NCBI GenBank assembly: GCA_031772625.1
Contig: CM062814.1
Coordinates: 360,317,750-360,381,749 of the forward strand
Length of the DNA stretch: 64,000 nucleotides
Direction of reading: 5' to 3'
DNA from: Pinus tabuliformis
Lineage: Eukaryota > Streptophyta > Pinopsida > Pinales > Pinaceae
Part shown: positions 45,317 to 55,948 of the stretch, piece by piece
Layout: every line of letters begins with the position of its first letter
Position numbering within the stretch: position 1 is the first letter of the stretch
Program-made: the position numbers and the translations under genes
The notes under the pieces: generated by a model
Databases searched by the model: none
What the model saw: the letters and a program-made list of their open reading frames with translations, nothing else
What the model was told of the DNA's origin: nothing

Positions 45317-46105
45317 CACTCAGTTGATGTCTTCTTTGGGCCCTTTCTCCCGAAGTTGTGTCACTGTGGGTCTCCTCCTCATACTCTAATGAAACTTCTG
45401 ATGCCATTACTATTTTTTGTACCTTGAATTTTATGTTGCCCTTGAATTCCAATGAAGCTGATAGTTGCTCTGAAAATTTTCCACCAAGGGGACAATAAAA
45501 CGGGGAGTATTAGGAGGGGAGTGATGAAATAGGAATAAGGGTTTAAAGGGAGAGATTTATCAGGGATTTAGGGGTAGTTTGGGTATGGGGTTGATGGGGT
45601 AGGGTTTGAAACATATTGGCAGCCTTTTCACTATAGCATGAACCCTAGGATCAATGATTTCTTTGTTCCCCTTTTGTTTGCTTTACAAAAGAAATTTTGC
45701 ATTTGATTTCTACCCATACAATCATGCTATCCCTTCCAATTTTGGTGCAAGGATGGATGTAGGTGGCCTACCCTTCAAAATTGGTGAGCATCCACAAGTT
45801 TTTAGGCAGATTGGATAGTTTCTGGGCCTTGTATTTCTATGCGCCGCGCGCTCTGCCCAGTGCGCCGCATGCTCTGCCCAGTGCACCGCGCACCGGGTAT
45901 GCACCGTGCCAGAGTTATGTTTACACGGTGGGTGGGCCTTGTGTGCGCCACACCCAGTGAGTGTGCCACCCTCCTTGGTGTGTGCGCCGTGCACTATGAA
46001 AACACCTTAATTTCTTCCTAATTGTTTTGACTCTTTAAACCTTTGACCATGCACCATCTTCCACAGCTTGGCTTGCACAATGAGCTGATTTTGTGGTGAC
46101 TTTGA
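45317..46105 (-). pseudogene. Element A LTR segment 4, with the start of the A LTR ORF
   Basis: A minus-strand ATG at 45407 opens a frame that stays open to 45317 and, once C and B are removed, on through 24076-24016 into 15931, ending at a TGA before the FTFTLTPETIS block. Keeping frame across two insertion joints supports a real ancestral ORF. Bases 45480-46105 hold no gene; 45840-46000 is a GC-rich run of GTGCGCCGCGC-type units. The right LTR end was not found. Confidence 0.5.
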
Positions 46106-46620
46106 GTTAACTAAATAGTTGGGGAATAGGGAGAGGGTTTGGTAGTGACTTAGAGTAGCGGTTTAGGAAAAATGACAAGGAAGGATGGGGAAAAATGATA
46201 GGTGAGGGGAATAAGTGAATGGAGTGAAACCTTGGCAATATCAACACAAATTTGCAAACCCATCCATCCTTTTCTTGGTGATTTTAACATGGTTGACATT
46301 ATGTATTTTGGGTGACATTCAAACCTCTTCAAAAACACCATATCCTTCACAAAACTTGATGAGTAGGCGATGTCATAAGGCTTACCTCTCAATTTGGTAG
46401 CATTCCCAGAAATTTGAAGTGGTTTGGCACCATTTCTTGGCCGCTGGACTGTGTGCGCCACGCGGAATTCCCAGTGCGCTGCGCGCCTTGTATGCACAGC
46501 GCCTATGCAATATTTCAACGGTGGGCTGGCTGTGTGTGCACCGCGCCCGGTGAGTGCGCCGCACCCCTGGTTATATGTGCCACGCGCTCCCAAAACCTGC
46601 CTCCAATCACTCCAACTCTC
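45480..46620. repeat. Diverged tandem repeat with CGC-rich core
   Basis: 45480-46040 and about 46110-46620 look like diverged copies. Each has a GGGGAATAGGGAG-like start, then an AATTTGGTRGCAT-like stretch, then a core of CAGTGCGCCGCGC-type units and ACGGTGGGYTGGC. The core appears a third time at 49015-49160 through the tandem duplication. Confidence 0.5.
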
Positions 46621-48679
46621 CAATCTCATCTTCACACCTTAGAAATTCTTTCTCCAAGTCTTGCAAGAGCACAATGCTTTTGATTTGGGTAAAAACATGT
46701 ATTTATAGCCTTGGAGGAGATGGGTTTGATTTTTGTCTCTTTGAAAACCCCTTTTCTAATGTTGAGTTTTGCACTTTTTCATTGACCTTTAGACACACTG
46801 ATTTTCACTTTCCCTTTGACATTTTGGATCAAATGATGAAATTTTCAGCACCTCTTTGCAGGGACTGTATGATAGAGCATTGGGCCATGTAAATCATAAC
46901 TACATCTGAAAATTCAACTGGTGATTTTTTGGAAAATTTTGTCATAATTGACCTTGTTTGACTTTTCTTCAAAACCAAGTTTTGAAGAAGAGTTGAAGTC
47001 TCTTCAGGTGATGATAAATCTTTCTGAACCATAGCTGTGTAAGGCCTCCCTCTAGCCTGCATGGCTTGTTTTGGACATGTTTTCAAAGACCAAATTGATG
47101 AATTCCTAGACCCAAACATAAAAAATGACTTTGTCCTGTAAAGGACTAGGCCTGGACTGTCACGGACTTCAGTGATTATGGACAAAGACCTGAGCCAGCA
47201 GGGGCCAGGCATGAGGGAAAATGATTAGCATAACTTTCTCTGTCAGATCATGGCATGTCCCTAGCGGAATGTAGCTGAGTGAATGGAGCGGGACACCTAA
47301 AATTGAAATGCAAAAAGAGTTTTGATCTCTGAAGGAGGGCTGGCTAGACCGACTCTAACAGACCCAGACCTTACCAGCAGGGAATGCAAGGGACATCCCA
47401 GACTTATTAAAATCCCAATCAGGCTACTTCCATGCCGTCTTGGGGTCCCCCTGCTCATCCTTCCTAGTCCACACCCACTCCTTGGTCGTATACATATCAA
47501 TATCATACTCAACCAGCTGCTCATTCATTTCATTCTCATGCTTAGCCACAACCTTAGTGGAATGCACCTCATCAAGGTTGGAGGCCCCAATACAAATCCC
47601 CTCCTGCTCTTTTTTCTCCACCACCTACTCAACCACAACCATTACCTCCTGCTCCTCAAAGACAACCCCAAATACCTGCTCAACTGAACCCGAACCCCAA
47701 TAACAGATGGGCCCAACAGGTATATATTGGAGAAACAACATGTCATACCTATGCTGTGGAGATTCAGGAGATCAACCTATGATTTGGGAAGGTTCTCTTA
47801 AATAGCCAACCTCCTCCTAAGGAGGATGAGGAAGAGAAATAGGAAAGTGAACTATAAACCATTCCACCCTTTCCTGAGAGACTAACTGGAACCACACAAC
47901 CGACCCCAGAAGAAAATGAACTTTTGGGAGAGCTAAAACAGTTATGTGTAAAAATACCACTTCTCCAAGCCATAAAATATGTACCAATCTAAAACAAGTT
48001 GATCAAAGAGAAGTGCTTCAGGCACCCAGGCAGGCGCAAGAGAGATGCCACAACTATCAATGTCATAGGAAAACTGTCCGACCTAATGTTGGGGCAAGTA
48101 ATCTGTCCAAAATATCTGGACCCTAGGAGTCCTGTAGTCGATGTCCACATCAATGGCACCGTAATCCCCCACACATTGATTGATCTAGGGGCTGCCATTA
48201 ACGTGATGACCAAGGAAACTATGCTCAAACTCAACCTTTAGGGTTCCCTAAGAAATACCTCAACCGTACTGCAGTTGGCAGACCGCTCCACCATGACCCC
48301 TGAGGGGATTGTGGAAGATGTAATGGTCTCTATTGACTCCTGGGAGTACCCTATTGACTTACTGGTTCTTCAGCCAAAGGAAAAGCTCACTGGGTATCCT
48401 TTCATCCTGGGGAGACCTTGGTTAGCTACTGCAGATGCTTACATCAGTTGTCGAGCTTGGAGCATGACCATCAAGAATGGGCATATGTCTAAACTGCTAG
48501 TCATATATCCTCCTACCCAACCTCTGCTAGAAAGTGACTTACCTCTCTGGTTGGAGGAGGAAGATGAGGATGAAGTCTACTCTGCGCCACTGTGCACAAT
48601 GGAAGCTACCAAGGGGGGTCCACAAACCGAGGACTTGATTCAAAATCCACCCCTATTGTGTTGCCATTAGAAGAGTTGT
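46106..48679 (+). repeat. Tandem duplication in element D, copy 1
   Basis: 2574 bases repeated almost exactly at 48680-51258. About five substitutions and one 15-bp gap (GAGGA at its edges) were seen. The unit holds CGC-rich sequence, a TATA-like TATTTATAGCC at about 46698, about 600 bases of unidentified sequence, then the end of gag and protease. The junction has GAGTT microhomology. Confidence 0.85.
47300..48676 (+). pseudogene. Element D gag end and protease, duplicate copy
   Basis: A decayed frame ends in the Athila-type protease segment. ELLGELKQLCVKIPLLQAIK precedes it, and TLIDLGAAINVM carries D-L-G where D-S-G is usual. PFILGRPWLATADAYI is the conserved C-terminal part. Stops interrupt it (for example TAG after LKLNL at 48239-48241). 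It is cut off from pol by the second copy. No CCHC knuckle or gag core is seen. Confidence 0.65.
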
Positions 48680-51258
48680 GTTAACTAAATAGTTGGGGAA
48701 TAGGGAGAGGGTTTGGTAGTGACTTAGAGTAGCGGTTTAGGAAAAATGACAAGGAAGGATGGGGAAAAATGATAGGTGAGGGGAATAAGTGAATGGAGTG
48801 AAACCTTGGCAATATCAACACAAATTTGCAAACCCATCCATCCTTTTCTTGGTGATTTTAACATGGTTGACATTATGTATTTTGGGTGACATTCAAACCT
48901 CTTCAAAAACACCATATCCTTCACAAAACTTGATGAGTAGGCGATGTCATAAGGCTTACCTCTCAATTTGGTAGCATTCCCAGAAATTTGAAGTGGTTTG
49001 GCACCATTTCTTGGCCGCTGGACTGTGTGCGCCACGCGGAATTCCCAGTGCGCCGCGCGCCTTGTATGCACAGCGCCTATGCAATATTTCAACGGTGGGC
49101 TGGCTGTGTGTGCACCGCGCCCGGTGAGTGCGCCGCACCCCTGGTTATATGTGCCACGCGCTCCCAAAACCTGCCTCCAATCACTCCAACTCTCCAATCT
49201 CATCTTCACACCTTAGAAATTCTTTCTCCAAGTCTTGCAAGAGCACAATGCTTTTGATTTGGGTAAAAACATGTATTTATAGCCTTGGAGGAGATGGGTT
49301 TGATTTTTGTCTCTTTGAAAACCCCTTTTCTAATGTTGAGTTTTGCACTTTTTCATTGACCTTTAGACACACTGATTTTCACTTTCCCTTTGACATTTTG
49401 GCTCAAATGATGAAATTTTCAGCACCTCTTTGCAGGGACTGTATGATAGAGCATTGGGCCATGTAAATCATAACTACATCTGAAAATTCAACTGGTGATT
49501 TTTTGGAAAATTTTGTCATAATTGACCTTGTTTGACTTTTCTTCAAAACCAAGTTTTGAAGAAGAGTTGAAGTCTCTTCAGGTGATGATGAAGCTTTCTG
49601 AACCATAGCTGTGTAAGGCCTCCCTCTAGCCTGCATGGCTTGTTTTGGACATGTTTTCAAAGACCAAATTGATGAATTCCTAGACCCAAACATAAAAAAT
49701 GACTTTGTCCTGTAAAGGACTAGGCCTGGACTGTCACGGACTTCAGTGATTATGGACAAAGACCTGAGCCAGCAGGGGCCAGGCATGAGGGAAAATGATT
49801 AGCATAACTTTCTCTGTCAGATCATGGCATGTCCCTAGCGGAATGTAGCTGAGTGAATGGAGCGGGACACCTAAAATTGAAATGCAAAAAGAGTTTTGAT
49901 CTCTGAAGGAGGGCTGGCTAGACCGACTCTAACAGACCCAGACCTTACCAGCAGGGAATGCAAGGGACATCCCAGACTTATTAAAATCCCAATCAGGCTA
50001 CTTCCATGCCGTCTTGGGGTCCCCCTGCTCATCCTTCCTAGTCCACACCCACTCCTTGGTCGTATACATATCAATATCATACTCAACCAGCTGCTCATTC
50101 ATTTCATTCTCATGCTTAGCCACAACCTTAGTGGAATGCACCTCATCAAGGTTGGAGGCCCCAATACAAATCCCCTCCTGCTCTTTTTTCTCCACCACCT
50201 ACTCAACCACAACCATTACCTCCTGCTCCTCAAAGACAACCCCAAATACCTGCTCAACTGAACCCGAACCCCAATAACAGATGGGCCCAACAGGTATATA
50301 TTGGAGAAACAACATGTCATACCTATGCTGTGGAGATTCAGGAGATCAACCTATGATTTGGGAAGGTTCTCTTAAATAGCCAACCTCCTCCTAAGGAGGA
50401 TGAGGAAGAGAAATAGGAAAGTGAACTATAAACCATTCCACCCTTTCCTGAGAGACTAACTGGAACCACACAACCGACCCCAGAAGAAAATGAACTTTTG
50501 GGAGAGCTAAAACAGTTATGTGTAAAAATACCACTTCTCCAAGCCATAAAATATGTACCAATCTAAAACAAGTTGATCAAAGAGAAGTGCTTCAGGCACC
50601 CAGGCAGGCGCAAGAGAGATGCCACAACTATCAATGTCATAGGAAAACTGTCCGACCTAATGTTGGGGCAAGTAATCTGTCCAAAATATTTGGACCCTAG
50701 GAGTCCTGTAGTCGATGTCCACATCAATGGCACCGTAATCCCCCACACATTGATTGATCTAGGGGCTGCCATTAACGTGATGACCAAGGAAACTATGCTC
50801 AAACTCAACCTTTAGGGTTCCCTAAGAAATACCTCAACCGTACTGCAGTTGGCAGACCGCTCCACCATGACCCCTGAGGGGATTGTGGAAGATGTAATGG
50901 TCTCTATTGACTCCTGGGAGTACCCTATTGACTTACTGGTTCTTCAGCCAAAGGAAAAGCTCACTGGGTATCCTTTCATCCTGGGGAGACCTTGGTTAGC
51001 TACTGCAGATGCTTACATCAGTTGTCGAGCTTGGAGCATGACCATCAAGAATGGGCATATGTCTAAACTGCTAGTCATATATCCTCCTACCCAACCTCTG
51101 CTAGAAAGTGACTTACCTCTCTGGTTGGAGGAGGAAGATGAGGATGAAGTCTACTCTGCGCCACTGTGCACAATGGAAGCTACCAAGGGGGGTCCACAAA
51201 CCGAGGATGATCTTATTGAGGACTTGATTCAAAATCCACCCCTATTGTGTTGCCATTA
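48680..51258 (+). repeat. Tandem duplication in element D, copy 2
   Basis: Matches 46106-48679 with offset 2574, becoming 2589 after the 15-bp gap near 51209. This copy leads directly into RT, so it is the copy in the original arrangement. Confidence 0.85.
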
Positions 51259-51259
51259 G
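49874..51259 (+). pseudogene. Element D gag end and protease, copy linked to pol
   Basis: Same content as 47300-48676. The blocks at 50573-50815 and 50849-51259 share a frame, separated by a TAG. A frameshift near the CAAAA run at 51230-51240 moves the reading into the frame used by RT. The active site is again D-L-G, so the change predates the duplication. Confidence 0.65.
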
Positions 51260-52878
51260 AAGAGTTGGTGGAAGAAACCAAAGCCAATGCTTTAGTTGAT
51301 CTCTGTGTGGCTAATCTGACCTCTCTCCAAGTTAATAATGTGGGAATTGGTCCAGAGAAAACCTTCAAGATCAACTCATCCCTATCCACCTCTCAGTAGG
51401 AGGAGTTGTGTAGCTTATTGAACAACCATTTGGATGCTTTTGCTTGGAGCTATAAGGAGAGGAAGGGAGTCCACCCTTTAGTCTGTACTCATCACATTTA
51501 CATTAAAGAAGATTGTAAACCAGCCAAGTAGCCTCAAAGGAGGATGAATCCATCTCTTAAGGACATTGTCAGAGAAGAACTACAAAATTTGCTAGATGCA
51601 AGATTCATCTACCCAATCTCTGACAGCGAATGGGTTTCTCCTGTGTTGCTAGTGCCAAAGAAAAATAGGAAGTGGAGAATCTGTGTAGATTATCGCGAAC
51701 TAAGCAAGACCACCAAGAAGGACCATTTCCATTTGCCTTTCATAGATTAAGTGTTAGATGGCTTGGCAGGGAAGAAGTTATTTTCCTTCCTAGATGGGTT
51801 TAGCGGGTACAACTAGATCCAAATCAGCTATAAGACCACTTTCACTTGTCCATGGGGTACCTTTGCCTACCGGGTCCTTCCTTTTGGGTTGTGCAATGCT
51901 CCTGCCACTTTCCAGAGAGCAGTACTAAGCATATTTGCTGAACTAGTTAATGATTTAGTGGAAATCTATGTGGATGACTTTAGCCTTTATGGTTCTAACT
52001 TCTAGGAAGCTTTGACTAACCTAAGGAAAGCTTTATCCAATTCTATTGAAATGAACCTATCCCTCAGTCCTAAAAAATGTGAATTCCTGATGACTGAAGG
52101 GACCATGCTAGGTCATACAATTTCTCAACAAGGATTGCAGGTGGATCCCAACAAGATTGCTATCATCCAAAGGGTTCCACCTCCTCAAAATGTAAGAGAT
52201 GTTCAGAGTTTTGTAGGCTTAGCAAGGTATTATACAAGATTCATTAAGGATTTTAGTAAGCTAGCCTCTCCATTGTTTGGTCTTTTGGGGAAAGATACTG
52301 AGTTCATATGGACTGACAACTGTCAAGAGGCTGTAGACACCTTGAAAGGTAAGCTGATAACTGCCCCAATCTTGAGAGGTCCAAACTGAGCCCTGCCTTT
52401 CCACATTCACACAGATGCCTCGAACAAAGCTATAGGAGCAACCTTTGCGCAAGCTTAAGAGAAGATGCCGTATACCATATATTTTGTCAGTAAAAACCTG
52501 TCCAAGGCAGAAGTAAACTACACTATAACCGAAAAAGAGCTCCTAGCTATAGTCCATTCCCTAAACAAGTTTAGACACTACATCACTGGCTATCAAAAAT
52601 TCATACACACTGATCATGTTGCAATTAGGTATTTGATGAATAAACCTGATGTAAATTCTCGTATCATTAGATGGTTACTTTTATTGCAACAATTTGATTT
52701 GACCATTGTTGATAAGCTAGGTAAGGAAAATGTTGTTGTCGATTTTCTGTCTAGATTAGATCTACCCGCAGGTGAAGAAGGAATGGTGGATGATCAAATG
52801 CCAGATGAAAACCTATTTGCTATTTTAGTACTCTCACCATGGTTTTCTGATATAGCAAATTATTTGGTTTTAGCATAG
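51260..52878 (+). pseudogene. Element D reverse transcriptase and RNase H
   Basis: One frame with in-frame stops and no frameshift seen. RT shows WVSPVLLVPKK, WRICVDYRELSK, SFLDGFSGYN, FTCPWGTFAYRVLPFGLCNAPATFQRA (quoted in parts) and catalytic YVDD. RNase H keeps HTDAS, the TEKELLAIV block and HTDHVAIRYL. Stops at 51397, 51529, 51748, 51814, 52003 and 52456 stand where related elements usually have Gln; TGA at 52387 stands for Trp. About five codons are missing after NQIQIS. The lineage is Athila-like, with no second RNase H. Confidence 0.8.
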
Positions 52879-54096
52879 TTTTCGCCACACCTATCCTCAA
52901 AATAGAAGAGTAAGATCATGATTAAAGGTGCCCCATTCACTTGGATTGGGGGCAATCTTTTTAAACTTAGCCCAGATTAGATTTTGAGGAGATGTGTCAG
53001 GCAGAAGGAAGTTTTTGACATCCTCCTAACCTGTCATGATGGGCCCTATGGGGGCCACTTTGCATCAAAGAGAACTGCCTTCAAAATTCTATAGGTTGGT
53101 TACTATTTGCCCACTTTTCATCAAGATGTGAGGAGATACATCAACCAGTGTCACCGATGTCAAAGGATGGGGAAACCTACTCCAAGGGATGAGATGCCCC
53201 TGTAGCCTCAAGTGACTTTCGAGCCATTTGAGAAGTAGGGCATGGACTTTCAAGGTCCTATCAACCCTCCTTCAAAAAAGAAGTCTTACATCATTGTGTG
53301 CACAAATTACCTGAAAAACGGGGCAGAAACAAAGGCAATCAAAGCAGCAACAGAAGAAATAGTAGCTGAGTTTTTGAGGGAAAATATATTCTACAAGTTT
53401 GACTATCCAAGAGAATTAGTCACAAAGCAAGGAAGTCAGTTTACCTCCAATCTGATTGAGGACCTGCTCACACATCACAAGATTAAGCACAAAAATTCCA
53501 CCCCTTATCGTCTGCAAGCAAAAAGACAGATAGATGTCACTAACAGAGCATTGGAAGGGATTTTGACTAAGGTAGTGAGCAGGAGCAGAAAAGATTGGGC
53601 AGAAAGATTTGTTAAGGCCACCTGGGCCCATAACACTACTTGGAAAGCCACCACAGGTTTCACCCCCTATGAACTGGTCTACGAGAAGAAGGCTTTGTTG
53701 TCCATAGAATTTGAATATAACACATTAAGAATGACAGCTCAACTGGACCTAGACCTCAGCCATGCACAAAAGGAAAGATTGCTTCAACTAAATGGATTGG
53801 ATGAACAGAGAATGCAAGCCCTTCTCCACTCAGAGGTAGTACAACTTCAAATAAAAATATGGCATAACAGACACATCAAAGAAAAACAATTCCAGGAAGG
53901 AGATTGGGTGATGTTGTATGATTCGAGATACAAAGATTTCAAGGGCAAACTGAGGACAAGATGGTTGGGACCATATGCTGTAGAAAAATGCAATGACAAT
54001 GGTTCAGTCCTTATCCAGACCATTGATGAAGAAGCCATCCCCATGCTCGTCAATGGGCATAGATTTAAGATCTGCAGGAAGCTCCTTTCCAAGTAG
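52879..54096 (+). pseudogene. Element D integrase
   Basis: The same frame continues from RNase H. The zinc segment is HDGPYGGHF then CHRCQRMGK. The first core Asp is in MDFQGPI. The second is lost (LVTKQGSQF, Lys for the usual Asp), and the Glu position reads QIDVTNR, with Asp. The block 53242-54096 is open for 284 codons, but the enzyme would be inactive. Stops at 53203 (Gln site) and 53236 (Trp site) precede it. Confidence 0.8.
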
Positions 54097-54312
54097 GAGT
54101 TCATTGAGAATCTGGGTAAATCAGTGTTAGTAGTGGAGCAGGTCCCTGTCTCCACTCCACCCACACCCTGAGTAAACAACAAAAAAAAAAACAGAGAAAA
54201 AGGAAAAATAGAAAACAAAAAATAGAATAAAAGATCCCTGGGTGAGAACCTCTTGGAGACACCCAGGGTAGGCAATGAGGTTGAAAACCTCTTGAAGGCA
54301 CCCCAGCTGTCT

Positions 54313-54346
<34 letters not shown>

Positions 54347-55948
54347 AAAATAAGAAAAAAAACCTAACTTCTTTTGCATAAATTGCAAGTTGCGGGGGGG
54401 TCACACAAGAAGAAAAAGACATGGCCAGGCTACATACATCCTTCATAGTCCATCCCTCCATCGTCGTTATCCTTTTCCAAGTCTTGGTCTCAGTTGTTCT
54501 GAAAATTTCACATCCTACAAGAAACTTTGTGTATTCTACAGGAGGATCTTATAGAAACTACTGAAAGGACAAAATCAATTCCAGAGGACAACCTGAGGGT
54601 TGGAAATTTGTCTAGAATGCCTGTGAGCCTCCCTACTACCCTCCATCTGCATAAATCTCCATTTCATCCCTGCACACCCACATTCCCACTCATTTTTTCC
54701 CTGCATAAACAAATACAGAAATTTTGTTTCTCTCATTCTGTAAACCCAAAAATTGATGACAAATAAAGCAACAACGTTCTTACTTAATCCTACCTGATAC
54801 CTTTTAGCTGGTAATTATTTTCATTTGAGACCTTCTTCAACATATTTTTTCCCTACTCAAGCATCAACTTGAATTTCCAAAGGAGAAGCAGCTATAGGAA
54901 ATCCTACAGGATTCCTGTAGCAATTGATTTCTTTGAAAAACAAACTCCAGAGAGAGGATCAACGCAGTAGAATGTATGAAGCATGCGAGGAGCAGAGCTT
55001 GAATGAGAAATCATCATCATAAACCAAGGGTTGAGCATGCAAAGCACCAACAACAAAAACAAAGAGGAAATAAATGTGCCAAAGTCTGAAGAAAATAGAA
55101 CACAACAGCGATTAGTAGGTAAGCGGCTAAACCTATTCCTCAATTGCATGAATATTATTTACAAACTGCATGAACTATGGGAATGGTCACGACTAAATGG
55201 AATCAGTGGCCAGCTAACTGGGCACCCTAGTTCAGTTCATTCACCCTCGTGGAGTTCAAATGAGCATCGTTCAAATTCAAACCACAGCTCAGATATGCAG
55301 TTAGCACGTGTGGCCCGTCAACTTGGGAAGAAAGAGCTCATTACCAGCAGTGGTGCCAGCGTATAACAGGACTGAGGGAGGTGATGACAGTCAAGAAGCA
55401 TGTAGAACCATAATGGAACTGGCGTATGACCAATGGTTCGGATTGGGATAACGTACCCATCCAGCCACCTCACCTCCTCACTACAGATTACGCCATCAGT
55501 TAAGTACAGTGCGGTCTAAGCCTACACCACCCTTTGTTTAATTTTCATTTACGATGTTCTCTACTGCAGTACTAACCTACCACCTTCAGAACAGTGAACC
55601 AGTCATTTTCTGCCAGTTTTCTACCAGTTTTTCAAAACCCTCCTCCCTATCAGGCTCTATAGGAGCACTACTGCATTCTACAAGAGCAGGAACACCGTCT
55701 ATAGGAAGCTTTCTACAGGAAGGGCAGAGAGCAACTCTGCAGAAGGAAAATCTAAGATTTTTGTCAAAAGTCGAGCTTGAAAAGAGGTAGGCTCGGGAAA
55801 CTGCTTTGCATATGATATATTTATATGAGGTGGTGGATTAAAAACATAGTATTGGATTGAAAGAAAGGAAAGTGAAGCTTAAAAGCCTACCTGTATTTTT
55901 TTTCTGAGTTCTACATAGTTTCTCTGTTTTCTTCTCTGCATTCAAAGC
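54097..55948 (+). other. Element D spacer between pol and the 3' ORF
   Basis: No gene seen. It has A-rich runs (54180-54192, 54317-54335, 54340-54363) and a duplicated GAAAACCTCTTG-type segment at 54247-54300. A G7 run with TCACACAAG at about 54392-54405 resembles the G-rich tract after pol in Athila-type elements. Confidence 0.5.

Noticed and set aside
46150-46635. 161-codon minus-strand frame repeated at 48724-49209
   Set aside because: It overlaps CGC-rich repeats and is duplicated only because the DNA was recently duplicated; the sequence is low in complexity.
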